Made by a program: the position numbers and the translations under genes. This document shows, piece after piece, positions 24,392 through 32,689 of a DNA stretch of 40,080 nt. Below the pieces are notes generated by a model. That model did not search any database, had not been told where the DNA came from, and worked only from the letters and a program-made list of their open reading frames with translations. This stretch comes from Bacteriovoracaceae bacterium UBA7695. GTDB lineage: Bacteria > Bdellovibrionota > Bacteriovoracia > Bacteriovoracales > Bacteriovoracaceae. The DNA lies in contig DLGL01000078.1 of NCBI GenBank assembly GCA_002482685.1, positions 1 to 40,080 of the forward strand, in the 5' to 3' direction. Within the stretch, counting starts at the first letter, position 1. Every line of letters begins with the position of its first letter.

Positions 24392-25074
24392 TCAAACTTT
24401 TTTTATTCGATATTGAAGGAACAACAACTGACATCCATTTTGTCCATAAGGTGCTGTTTCCCTATTCCAATCAATGTCTTGAAGAATATATCCTTCATCA
24501 TCAAACTCACCCACAAATAATTAAAGCGATAGCGGATGCCCGGACAACGGTATGGGAAGAAGAGCAAAAGCAGCTTGGCCTATATGAAGTCATTGCAAAG
24601 TTCAAAAGCTGGATTAAACAAGATAGAAAGCACGGCGCTTTAAAAACAATCCAGGGTCTTATCTGGGACGTTGGGTATTCAAAAGGTGAATTTAAAGGTC
24701 ATCTTTACCCTGATGTTAAACCTTTTTTTGAAAAAATTCTTTCTACTAAATCAATGATTGGTATCTACTCATCTGGCTCAGTCCATGCTCAGAAATTGAT
24801 TTTTGGTTTTTCAACCGAAGGTGACCTGACTCCGATGATTTCTCATTACTTCGATACAAAGGTAGGAGGAAAGCGCGAGAGGTCTTCGTACGAGAAGATT
24901 GCAGAATTAACAGGTCTGAAAATTCAGGAAATTCATTTTTTCTCGGACATTCCAGAAGAGCTCAAGGCTGCTAAAGAAGCAGGCATGGGTGTAACTCAAC
25001 TTCTAAGAGAAGGCACAAAAAGCTCCGAGTTTGAAGGCATAACGAGCTTTACCGATTTTATGGACATCATCTAA
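24388..25074 (+). CDS. mtnC: enolase-phosphatase E1 (acireductone synthase)
   Basis: 228 residues, HAD superfamily. It enolises and dephosphorylates the diketone made by MtnB, producing acireductone for MtnD, so the order mtnB-D-C covers three consecutive steps. Motif I is FLFDIEGTTTDIHFV (D8, E10), with MtnC-specific FPYS after it. Motif II is IYSSGSVHAQKLIFG, motif III includes the Lys of VGGKRERSSYEKIA and motif IV is FFSDIPEEL. Start by four-base overlap with mtnD. Confidence 0.95.
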   Translation: MIKLFLFDIEGTTTDIHFVHKVLFPYSNQCLEEYILHHQTHPQIIKAIADARTTVWEEEQKQLGLYEVIAKFKSWIKQDRKHGALKTIQGLIWDVGYSKGEFKGHLYPDVKPFFEKILSTKSMIGIYSSGSVHAQKLIFGFSTEGDLTPMISHYFDTKVGGKRERSSYEKIAELTGLKIQEIHFFSDIPEELKAAKEAGMGVTQLLREGTKSSEFEGITSFTDFMDII

Positions 25075-25175
25075 AAAGACTTATTTACTTTGTTTTTTTA
25101 AACTGGCCCTGGGTTTGCTTTATACCATTGTAGTAGACGCTCAATCACGAACTTCTATTAACTTGGAGGACGCAT

Positions 25176-25517
25176 ATGAGACAAATTACCCTGGTATTAG
25201 CAATTGGGGCATTTCTACTTGCCGGCTGTGACGCCGGATCTTCAAAGGCCAGACAGGCCGAGAGTGGAAATACCATCAGAACTCAAGAAGTAACAACTCT
25301 GGATAGCAACGGAAACTTGATCACTCGGGATGAGGTTGTTTACGAAGGGGATCCGCTTTATTCAGACGATAACAGAATGCAGGCAGAGGAAGCTGATCCT
25401 CGTAGTGAAGACAGAAAAACGTTTCATGAAAAACAATGGTCTGACGATGCTTCAGATTATCCGGTAGATCCTAGTAATAAAGGTGAAACCTTCAATGAAG
25501 CTCAGAAAAATCCGTAA
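25176..25517 (+). CDS. small acidic lipoprotein
   Basis: 113 residues starting MRQITLVLAIGAFLLAGC, lipobox LAG-C18. The mature part is hydrophilic and acidic, rich in Asp, Glu and Asn, probably unstructured, with no cysteine after the lipid-anchored one. GGAGG is 7 bases before the ATG. It stands alone between mtnC (101 bases away) and a strong terminator. No family recognised; probably a surface or periplasmic anchor protein. Confidence 0.82.
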   Translation: MRQITLVLAIGAFLLAGCDAGSSKARQAESGNTIRTQEVTTLDSNGNLITRDEVVYEGDPLYSDDNRMQAEEADPRSEDRKTFHEKQWSDDASDYPVDPSNKGETFNEAQKNP

Positions 25518-25523
25518 ATAATT

Positions 25524-25547
25524 AAAGGCCGGGTAACCGGCCTTTTT
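25524..25547. terminator. bidirectional rho-independent terminator
   Basis: Perfect nine-pair stem AAAGGCCGG/CCGGCCTTT with a GTAA (GNRA-type) loop (24 bases with tail). T-runs occur on both strands, so it ends the lipoprotein transcript and the convergent four-gene operon 4 bases from its last stop codon. Confidence 0.92.
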
Positions 25548-25550
25548 CAA

Positions 25551-26522
25551 TTAGAATCTCCAAAAGAAGTCGTATACATAATAGTACCCGTCCTTACCAA
25601 AAGAGAGTTTTGTGAAATCTCTCGTCGCTATCCCTAAGCTTGTATGAAAAGTAGTCCAGATCCACATATAAGAAGCCGTTCCACCGAAAGTCTGTAGTTC
25701 AACATTATAAGTTGGACCATAGAGAATTCTATTCCAATCATCGGTAATGTACTCAGTAATACTTCGAATATCAGAGTCCTGGAAAAGATTCAGGCTTTTA
25801 GTCGCATGGGCCTCGGTGAATTGTGGATCCATAGTTATATTAACCATAAAATGACTCTGGAATTTTGCATTACTAGGTAGAGTTATCACTCCACCGGCCT
25901 GCCAGATATAATCCTGACTTTGGATTTTATAGGCACCCAAGCTGTTAACTGTAATTTTCGCATATTTATTTCTAAGCACTCGGTACTTAGCACCAGCATT
26001 GGCGTAGCCGTCGAGCCAAAGTGCGTTCACAATTTTTACACCAAAATCATTGGTCACTCCGTATTGCATCTGAAACGGGCTCAAGAGCATCTCATGAGCA
26101 TCAAGCGTGTGACCTTCACTGGTGAAAACCCCGAAGTACGCCAATTCTTTGAATTTTGCGGGAATTTTATCGTCACCTTGAATACTCAGCGAGGCAAAAC
26201 CGGGAATTTTCTGATCTTTCATCAGTTTATAATCCAAGGGGTAAACAAGGTCTTTAACCATGACCATAGAGTTATCAATAATCTCTTCAATCTGGATCAG
26301 TGACATGTGAGGACTTACTGTAAGATCAATTTTTTTAACAGTTCCGAAAGCGATAGCCTTTTTTATTTTTCTGGAAACGATGATGACTTTGCTGCCGGCC
26401 TTAATTTGAGAGGCATCATAAATATCGGCCAAGACTTCCTGTGGGTCCACGATCTCCTGAATCTGACCACTGGCCCAAGTAAGAGTTGGCATGAATAAAA
26501 GCACAAACCAAATTAATTTCAT
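25551..26522 (-). CDS. secreted outer-membrane-type protein, last gene of a four-gene envelope operon
   Basis: 323 residues with signal peptide MKLIWFVLLFMPTLTWA. A globular N-terminal part (about 20-115; KVIIVSRKIKKAIAFGTVKKI looks like a small beta domain) precedes a C-terminal half of alternating aromatic/hydrophobic strands ending VYDFFWRF. A terminal Phe is the usual beta-barrel assembly signal. GVTNDFGVKIVNALWLDGYANAGAKYRV resembles a barrel hairpin. The start overlaps the gene upstream by ATGA. Function unknown; outer-membrane location is inferred. Confidence 0.7.
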   Translation of the reverse strand: MKLIWFVLLFMPTLTWASGQIQEIVDPQEVLADIYDASQIKAGSKVIIVSRKIKKAIAFGTVKKIDLTVSPHMSLIQIEEIIDNSMVMVKDLVYPLDYKLMKDQKIPGFASLSIQGDDKIPAKFKELAYFGVFTSEGHTLDAHEMLLSPFQMQYGVTNDFGVKIVNALWLDGYANAGAKYRVLRNKYAKITVNSLGAYKIQSQDYIWQAGGVITLPSNAKFQSHFMVNITMDPQFTEAHATKSLNLFQDSDIRSITEYITDDWNRILYGPTYNVELQTFGGTASYMWIWTTFHTSLGIATRDFTKLSFGKDGYYYVYDFFWRF

Positions 26523-27415
26523 AAGAAGTGCGTCTGGAAAAGAACACCAATGGTGCGATTTAAAAGTGTATTACTGGCAGGTCCAAACCAGGTTTGATCC
26601 AGATAATTGATCCCTACGGCATAAGAGGCACTTATGGAATAAGTCACATTAACGACACTATCCCAAACCACACTTTGTTTTGAATTTTGGTTTTCTCCAT
26701 TTATTCTTACAGACTTTTGACCTTCAATTCTTGGAGTCAGATTTGCTCCATAACGAAACTTAGAGCGCCATGGGATGTAACCAGCACCAACAGAAAGGCT
26801 GCTTCCCCAGAAATTTCCAACTCGTTTTTGTTCCTCATCTTCACCAAAAGATCGCGCAAAAGAATGATGAACTTCAGATGAGAAAACCATATCCCATGTT
26901 CTAAAGTTTAACAGGTGGATGGCCCCTATACCTGCCTGGTAAGTACCGGTGCCATGAGCATCTATGGAGAATTGTCTTTTTGAATCATACACGGACTGAC
27001 TAGTAGGAATATTAATAGAGTTAAATATCCACGTGCGCTGATATTTAATCGGTTGATAGGCCTGAAAAAGTCCAACATCACTCCAACCACTATCAGTAGC
27101 CTCAATCCCATTGAATGAGCGAGTCTTACTCTGATATTTTAGAGATACTCCGCTTTGGTAGATATCGTTCCAGCTATAGGCCAGATCCATGCGGGCCAGA
27201 TTGATAGATTCTTTATTTTTATTATTACGAAAGACACTGCGCCCTTCTGGGTCAACATCTCCTATGACTCTTGATGACGCCATCGTAAGGGTTTGCTGCC
27301 ACTTGGAAGGCAGGATCATAAGATTCGGCACACTTGTATTAGATACGCAGCAAGAGGATGCGTATCCATAAAATGAAAAAAGACTAAAGATTAATACGAA
27401 TAACAGCTTCATCAA
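26519..27415 (-). CDS. outer-membrane beta-barrel-type protein with N-terminal Cys pair
   Basis: 298 residues with signal peptide (LLFVLIFSLFSFYGYA) followed by SSCCVSNTSVPNLM. The rest is made of alternating strands with aromatic girdles (MDLAYSWNDIYQSGVSLKYQ, AGIGAIHLLNFRTWDMVF, SASYAVGINYLDQTWFG) and ends in FQTHFL. This is a barrel pattern reminiscent of small outer-membrane transporters and porin-like proteins. The CC pair next to the cleavage site could bind a metal or form a disulfide. It overlaps the YtkA-like gene by 32 bases unless the next ATG is used. Function unknown. Confidence 0.7.
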   Translation of the reverse strand: MMKLLFVLIFSLFSFYGYASSCCVSNTSVPNLMILPSKWQQTLTMASSRVIGDVDPEGRSVFRNNKNKESINLARMDLAYSWNDIYQSGVSLKYQSKTRSFNGIEATDSGWSDVGLFQAYQPIKYQRTWIFNSINIPTSQSVYDSKRQFSIDAHGTGTYQAGIGAIHLLNFRTWDMVFSSEVHHSFARSFGEDEEQKRVGNFWGSSLSVGAGYIPWRSKFRYGANLTPRIEGQKSVRINGENQNSKQSVVWDSVVNVTYSISASYAVGINYLDQTWFGPASNTLLNRTIGVLFQTHFL

Positions 27416-27839
27416 TTACAGCTTCATTTTTTAAGATTTGAAAATGGAGATCCCACGCCCCACCCATGATGATGTAAACATTAGTTACCTCATATTCACC
27501 AGGAGCTATTTTTTTTATTTTCACCGGGGCAGAGCCATGACCCATATCAGGCATCCATAAATAGATATGAAGATTATGAGGGACATCTTCAAACGGACCA
27601 TTGAAAGTACTTTCATTGGTTTTCCAGGTTTTAACTATCAATTTATTTTCACCCTTAAGAGGACCCGTGACCCAGTCGGTTGAAAATGAATACTTCGAAT
27701 TTACGAATTTATATTCTTCAGAAGTTGACCGAAAGCGCTCACCAGTTAAACCTGAACCTTCCATCGAATGGTTAAGAAGTGGAGAATCTCCGCAAGAGAC
27801 CATCATTAAAAGTAAAAACAGAAAGCTTATTATTTTCAT
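27384..27839 (-). CDS. YtkA/FixH-like lipoprotein
   Basis: 151 residues with lipoprotein signal MKIISFLFLLLMMVSC (C16). The mature part is an Ig-like domain of the YtkA/FixH type: LYLWMPDMGHGSAPVKI is represented by HIYLWMPDMGHGSAP (M96, M99, H101), followed by GEYEVTNVYIIMGGAWDLHFQI (M125, W129). In that family, methionines and histidines at these positions are thought to contact copper. The start overlaps the preceding lipoprotein gene by ATGA. A copper or other metal role for this operon is therefore a reasonable but untested inference. Confidence 0.75.
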   Translation of the reverse strand: MKIISFLFLLLMMVSCGDSPLLNHSMEGSGLTGERFRSTSEEYKFVNSKYSFSTDWVTGPLKGENKLIVKTWKTNESTFNGPFEDVPHNLHIYLWMPDMGHGSAPVKIKKIAPGEYEVTNVYIIMGGAWDLHFQILKNEAVIDEAVIRINL

Positions 27840-28192
27840 TTTGACCTCCGGGCATCACCACATAAAGTTTTAATATCGATACAGGCCTGTGTAAAAAACA
27901 ATGTTGTCCACCAACGTTCCTTAAATTCCGCCTGAACTAAAAAATCTTTGCCGGGACATAGGGCCCTGACAAATTCAGGTATACGTTCATTTTTTTCTTT
28001 TTCAGCATTAGAAAAAAACAACCACTGATTGAAGCACTCATTCAATTCATCACGACCTTGGGCCATGACTTGAGTGGCCGGTATGGGACGCTCAAACGTG
28101 GCCTGATTAAAATCTACTTTTCTTATGAGATCGTAATCCGCATACTTTTGAGTACAACCCCAAATGAGCAAAAGAATGATTAAATTTTTCAT
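27836..28192 (-). CDS. small Cys-containing lipoprotein, first gene of the envelope operon
   Basis: 118 residues from the ATG at 28192: MKNLIILLLIWGC is a lipoprotein signal with Cys13 as the acylation site. The mature part has further cysteines (ELNECF, ALCPGK, QACIDI, TLCGDA), enough for two disulfides, and several Trp. A longer frame starting at 28231 would bury the signal peptide, so 28192 is preferred, although no clear Shine-Dalgarno site precedes it. Divergent from the amidotransferase gene. Heads a four-gene unit in which every junction overlaps. Confidence 0.7.
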   Translation of the reverse strand: MKNLIILLLIWGCTQKYADYDLIRKVDFNQATFERPIPATQVMAQGRDELNECFNQWLFFSNAEKEKNERIPEFVRALCPGKDFLVQAEFKERWWTTLFFTQACIDIKTLCGDARRSK

Positions 28193-28219
28193 GAGGTTTT
28201 TTACCACAAGGTGTTGAAG

Positions 28220-28879
28220 ATGACGAACCAAATTGCAATCATTGATCCCTTTGTTAAAAGCCCGGCCATCAATTGTTTTAATAGCTTAGTAAACATTCTC
28301 GGTCTCAGGGCCACCTACCACATCCCTAGTGTCACCGGGATTGAAACACTGCTAAAAGAAACTAAAAAAAGTCAGGCCTATATTGTTTTAGGTTCGGCTT
28401 CACACGTTCATGAAAAACTTCCCGGGCATGGACCCCTGACGGATTTTTTAATGGAGGAATTAGAAAGGAAAAAACCACTTTTGGGCTGCTGCTTTGGCCA
28501 CCAACTCATCTGCCACGCCTTCGGAGCACAAGTTGAATACTACTCTCCACTTGAACAAAAGTTGATGGGTGCAAGAGAAGTAAAAATCATTGAGAGCTTT
28601 TGGAATTTTAACAAAGATGAAACCTTTCATCTCGGCGTAACTCACAAACAAGTCGTGAAGCAGCTTCCCTCAGCCTTATTAGAAGTGGGTCAAGGTCTCA
28701 GAAACGATATTGTCATTCATCGGTCTCTGCCCTTCATGGGAACCCAGGCCCACCCGGAAGCATCAGAATACTTTGCAACAAATGATATAACGAACCTTCA
28801 AGCTCCTGAAATTTCAATGATTCAAAATGATGGTGCACGTCTTATTCAGCGTTTTTTTCAAAATTTTGATCTCATTTAA
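28220..28879 (+). CDS. class I glutamine amidotransferase-like protein
   Basis: 219 residues forming one stand-alone GATase1 domain. The nucleophile elbow GCCFGHQLICHAFG contains C91 (G-x-C-x-G-x-Q), and the catalytic pair is H178 and E180 (TQAHPEASEYF). LGVTHKQVV is the usual oxyanion-side segment. Such proteins release ammonia from glutamine or act as gamma-glutamyl hydrolases, and the partner or acceptor cannot be judged. AAGGTG lies 6 bases before the ATG at 28220, so the longer GTG start nine bases upstream is not needed. The 3' end has 103 bases to the next gene. Confidence 0.85.
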   Translation: MTNQIAIIDPFVKSPAINCFNSLVNILGLRATYHIPSVTGIETLLKETKKSQAYIVLGSASHVHEKLPGHGPLTDFLMEELERKKPLLGCCFGHQLICHAFGAQVEYYSPLEQKLMGAREVKIIESFWNFNKDETFHLGVTHKQVVKQLPSALLEVGQGLRNDIVIHRSLPFMGTQAHPEASEYFATNDITNLQAPEISMIQNDGARLIQRFFQNFDLI

Positions 28880-28982
28880 ATGGTGTCACTTTGGGGTCTG
28901 TAAATCTTGCTATCATCTTGATATGAAAAGACAAGATATTTGCAATATGGGACACACCTATGACTTTTTTAAGGAGCGTAGA

Positions 28983-29630
28983 ATGAAAACATTAATTCTT
29001 GGTACTTTACTCTTGAGCAGCACTACTAGTTTTGCTCAAAGCCTCGATATCAATGGCTTCAAAAATCTTTTATCTGCAAAAAAAGCCACTTTAGAAAGAG
29101 TCAACGCCGGGATGACTAAAAAGATGGTCACAACTGCTGCTGAGGGAAGTTGTAATTACATGCAAACTTCAACTCAAAGTGTTCTAAAAATCGAAACAGA
29201 TAAGATTATTATTCTTTCTAAAGAAAAATTTCAGCCTCAAAATTCTGAGGCATGCAGATCTGCCGGTCACATGACTTCTTCTGAGAATAGCATCCTTTAC
29301 TATGAAGAAAAACCTTCGCTTGAAAATGACCTTAGTGATTTAGACGCCGCTGCCTCTGGTATTAAAGCTATTTCAAAGGCCGGCGAACTTATCACGGTCC
29401 ATCTGGTAGATGCAGTAAGTTCTGAAAACGTTACTGTGAAGTACGACCTGACAAAGCCTTCATTTAAATACTTAATCAGCTCTCAGAGTGTTTCTTACAA
29501 AACAACAATCGAAGATGTTGCAGATATCGATCTCAAGACTGTTGACCTGAGAAATGTAGAATTCTGTGATAATAACGATGGTGACAAATCTGAATGTACT
29601 CTAGGTGACTACAGCGACATTCTTTACTAG
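28983..29630 (+). CDS. secreted protein of unknown function
   Basis: 215 residues with signal peptide MKTLILGTLLLSSTTSFA. AAGGAG lies 6 bases upstream, deciding the start: the longer frame runs back into the amidotransferase gene. The mature chain is mostly beta with several cysteines (GSCNYM, EACRSA, EFCDNN, SECTLG) and an acidic C-terminus (DNNDGDKSECTLGDYSD). That acidic stretch could bind calcium, but it is not a proper EF-hand. No family recognised. Convergent with guaA, one base apart. Confidence 0.78.
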   Translation: MKTLILGTLLLSSTTSFAQSLDINGFKNLLSAKKATLERVNAGMTKKMVTTAAEGSCNYMQTSTQSVLKIETDKIIILSKEKFQPQNSEACRSAGHMTSSENSILYYEEKPSLENDLSDLDAAASGIKAISKAGELITVHLVDAVSSENVTVKYDLTKPSFKYLISSQSVSYKTTIEDVADIDLKTVDLRNVEFCDNNDGDKSECTLGDYSDILY

Positions 29631-29631
29631 T

Positions 29632-31179
29632 TTATTCCCATTCAATCGTGCCGGGTGGTTTGGATGTTAAGTCATAAACCACTCGGGTTACACCTTTTAC
29701 TTCGTTACAGACTCTCGAAGATACTTTGTTTAAAAAGCTCCACGGAAGTTCAGTCACCGAAGCAGTCATACCATCCTGAGAGTTGACCATTCTTAATGCA
29801 ATCACCTCTTCATAAACCCTGCCATCACCCTTTACTCCTACCGTTTTTACAGGAAGAAGGACGGTAAATGCCTGCCAGGTTGAATCGTAGAGATTGTGCT
29901 CTTTAAGTTCTTCGTAAAGAATCTGATCCGATTCCTGAACTTTTCTGATCGAATCTCGTGAAAGCTGACCTAAAACCCTCACCCCAATGCCAGGTCCTGG
30001 AAAAGGATGGCGGAAAACCCAAGAGTGATCCAGACCAAGTTCAATACCCATAGCACGAACTTCATCTTTAAATAAAAATCTCAGCGGCTCAAGAAGCTTT
30101 AAATTCATTTTTTCTGGGAGGCCACCAACATTATGGTGTGACTTTATTGTGGCCGACTTGCCCCCTTTTTTATGAGGCGAGAGAGATTCAATAACATCAG
30201 GGTAAAGTGTCCCCTGAAGAAGATAATCAAATTTTATCCCGTGGCTTGCCTGAAACTCATTAACTTTTTTCTCGAAGATTTCAATAAAAGAGCGGCCAAT
30301 AGTTTTTCTTTTATCTTCGGGGTCCTTATCATTTTTCAAAGCTTCAAGGAAATATTCTGAAGCATCGATGACTTCGATGTTAAGTGAGGTCTTTTCCTGA
30401 AGCATTTTGATTGTATGTAAGTCTTGAGGGCGAAGAAGGCCATTGTTCACAAAAAAACAATAAAGGTCATTTCCTATAGCCTTCTGAACCAAGGTCGCTG
30501 CTACAAGTGAATCCACTCCCCCTGAGAAGGCGCAAAGAACTTTTGAGCCTTTAACGGTTGCCGCTTGTTCTAACGAAGTCTCAAGCATCGTTTTAGAAGA
30601 CCAGTCACTTTTGAGTTTCGCAACCTCATTAAGAAAATAACTTAAAACCTCTTTACCATGAATCGTGTGGTGAACTTCCGGATGAAACTGAAGACCTAGA
30701 ATTGGACTTGTATTGTGTTTTATACCGGCCGTAAGTCCATTTTCACTTTCAAGAATCAATTTAAAATCTTTTGGTATTACACTCACATGATCTGAGTGAC
30801 TCATCCAAACATCACTCACTTCAGGCAGGCCCTGGATGTTAAATCCTGGGGCACAGTGAAGACCGGCAAGACCGTACTCACCCTGAACACCCTTCTCTAC
30901 GGTTCCACCGAAGTATTGGCCAAGAATCTGCATACCGTAACAAATTCCTAAGATAGGGAGATTTTTGTCCGCAAAAAATGGTGAATAGTCTGTTTTGTCT
31001 TCAAACACTGATTGAGGTCCGCCGGAGAGAACAATCGCTTTTGGTTTGTGAGATTTAACTCTTTCAAGTCCTTCTTCTAAAGTTATAATTTCAGAAGTAA
31101 AGCCGAGCTCCCGGAATTTGCGGGTAATGAGCATGGTGTACTGAGATCCAAAATCGATAATCCAAACAGAACTTTTCAT
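29632..31179 (-). CDS. guaA: GMP synthase (glutamine-hydrolysing)
   Basis: 515 residues, standard two-domain GuaA that aminates XMP to GMP with ATP and glutamine. The N-terminal amidotransferase has ILGICYGMQ (C80) and QFHPEVHHT (H166, E168). The ATP pyrophosphatase PP-loop CAFSGGVDSLVAA follows (around 217-229). The C-terminal dimerisation domain ends with VVYDLTSKPPGTIEWE, the usual GuaA terminus. It lies 5 bases after guaB, forming a guaBA operon. Confidence 0.98.
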   Translation of the reverse strand: MKSSVWIIDFGSQYTMLITRKFRELGFTSEIITLEEGLERVKSHKPKAIVLSGGPQSVFEDKTDYSPFFADKNLPILGICYGMQILGQYFGGTVEKGVQGEYGLAGLHCAPGFNIQGLPEVSDVWMSHSDHVSVIPKDFKLILESENGLTAGIKHNTSPILGLQFHPEVHHTIHGKEVLSYFLNEVAKLKSDWSSKTMLETSLEQAATVKGSKVLCAFSGGVDSLVAATLVQKAIGNDLYCFFVNNGLLRPQDLHTIKMLQEKTSLNIEVIDASEYFLEALKNDKDPEDKRKTIGRSFIEIFEKKVNEFQASHGIKFDYLLQGTLYPDVIESLSPHKKGGKSATIKSHHNVGGLPEKMNLKLLEPLRFLFKDEVRAMGIELGLDHSWVFRHPFPGPGIGVRVLGQLSRDSIRKVQESDQILYEELKEHNLYDSTWQAFTVLLPVKTVGVKGDGRVYEEVIALRMVNSQDGMTASVTELPWSFLNKVSSRVCNEVKGVTRVVYDLTSKPPGTIEWE

Positions 31180-31184
31180 TATTA

Positions 31185-32648
31185 TTATACCTGGCGATAG
31201 TTAGGGGCTTCTTTCGTAACGATAACGTCATGTGGATGAGATTCTTTTAACGAAGCCGCTGTTATTTTCATAAATTTGGCCCGCTCTGGAAGATCTTTCA
31301 TCGTAGCTGCTCCGACATACCCCATTCCGGCCCGCACGCCACCTACAAGTTGAAAGAGGTTACTGGAAAGGGAGCCGCGGTAAGGAACCTGGCCTTCAAT
31401 TCCTTCCGGCACAAGTTTAGAAACTTCTTCTACAGCACTTTGTCCGTAACGGTCTTTAGAGCCTTTTTCCATCGCTCCCATAGATCCCATTCCCCGGTAC
31501 ATTTTATAAGCTCGTCCCTGATAGAGAACCATCTCGCCCGGTGTTTCTTCACACCCCGCAAAGAGTGATCCAATCATGACCGAGCTAGCACCACCGGCCA
31601 GAGCTTTCATAATATCGCCTGAGAATTTAATTCCTCCATCGGCGATAAAAGGAATATCTGCCTTGGCACAGGGAATCTTGCAATCAAAGATGGCCTGCAT
31701 CTGAGGTACGCCGATACCAGCAATAACCCGCGTAGTACAAATTGAACCCGGTCCAATTCCGACCTTGATTCCGTCTACTCCTGCCGCTATTAAATCTTCA
31801 CAGGCCTTAGCAGTTGCCACATTCCCGGCCACCACATCAACAGTGGGAGATAATTTTTTTACTGACTTCACCATGTCGATAACCCCTTTAGAGTGTCCAT
31901 GGGCAGTATCAATTACAATCGCATCGACTCCGGCCTTAATAAGCCCCTCAACACGTTTAAGTTCTTTCTCACCCACTCCACAAGCAGCGGCCACTCTTAG
32001 GCGACCATACTGATCTTTATTGGCATTAGGATAAGCAATGGTCTTTTCTATATCTTTTATAGTGATGAGACCTTTGATTTTTCCATCTGGTGAAATCACC
32101 GGGAGTTTTTCTACACGGTGGTTTTGAAGAATCTCTTTGGCCTTCTCAAAACTTGTTCCTTCAGGAGCAGTGATAAGATTTTTTGAAGTCATCACATCCT
32201 TAACTTTCTTATTCACATCACTCACAAAACGCAGGTCGCGGTTAGTGATCATCCCTACTAATTTTTTATCAGCGTCAATCACGGGAAAGCCCGAGATTTT
32301 AAATTTTTTCATGAGGTCAAAAAGATCAGAGACTTTCTGGTCTGGAGTTACAGTGAAAGGATCGATGATCATACCTGACTCATACTTCTTTACCTTCTCC
32401 ACTTCGAAGGCCTGCTCTTCAGGTGTGAGGTTCTTATGGATCACACCAATACCGCCTTCCTGGGCCATCACAATGGCCGTACGGGATTCAGTTACCGTAT
32501 CCATAGCTGAGGATGCGATAGGAATATTCATGGTTATATTACGGGAAAAACGGGTTTTAAGCTGGACGTCTGTGGGGAGAACTTCAGAGTAATTGGGAAC
32601 TATAAGGACATCATCGTAGGTCAGGGCCATCTCGGTGGTATAAAACAT
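31185..32648 (-). CDS. guaB: IMP dehydrogenase
   Basis: 487 residues with the normal IMPDH plan: TIM-barrel N-terminal part, a CBS pair (about 93-205), then the catalytic loop GIGPGSICTTRVIAG (C304) and the flap region YRGMGSMGAMEKGSKDRYGQ. It oxidises IMP to XMP, the committed step of guanine nucleotide synthesis. The AAGGA Shine-Dalgarno lies inside a perfect 32-base palindrome that ends exactly at the base before the ATG. Together with guaA it forms a two-gene unit. Confidence 0.98.
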   Translation of the reverse strand: MFYTTEMALTYDDVLIVPNYSEVLPTDVQLKTRFSRNITMNIPIASSAMDTVTESRTAIVMAQEGGIGVIHKNLTPEEQAFEVEKVKKYESGMIIDPFTVTPDQKVSDLFDLMKKFKISGFPVIDADKKLVGMITNRDLRFVSDVNKKVKDVMTSKNLITAPEGTSFEKAKEILQNHRVEKLPVISPDGKIKGLITIKDIEKTIAYPNANKDQYGRLRVAAACGVGEKELKRVEGLIKAGVDAIVIDTAHGHSKGVIDMVKSVKKLSPTVDVVAGNVATAKACEDLIAAGVDGIKVGIGPGSICTTRVIAGIGVPQMQAIFDCKIPCAKADIPFIADGGIKFSGDIMKALAGGASSVMIGSLFAGCEETPGEMVLYQGRAYKMYRGMGSMGAMEKGSKDRYGQSAVEEVSKLVPEGIEGQVPYRGSLSSNLFQLVGGVRAGMGYVGAATMKDLPERAKFMKITAASLKESHPHDVIVTKEAPNYRQV

Positions 32649-32680
32649 AGCTATCCTTTTGAATATTCAAAAGGATAGCT
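32649..32680. repeat. perfect 32-base palindrome overlapping the guaB ribosome-binding site
   Basis: The left arm AGCTATCCTTTTGAAT is exactly repeated inverted with no spacer. In RNA it would form a stem of about 14 pairs with a 4-base loop. On the guaB strand the 3' arm contains AAGGA, the Shine-Dalgarno site, and the palindrome touches the ATG. It begins 9 bases after the stop of the response-regulator gene on the same strand and could also act as an operator or weak terminator, although no long T-run follows. Confidence 0.97.
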
Positions 32681-32689
32681 GATTTTAAA

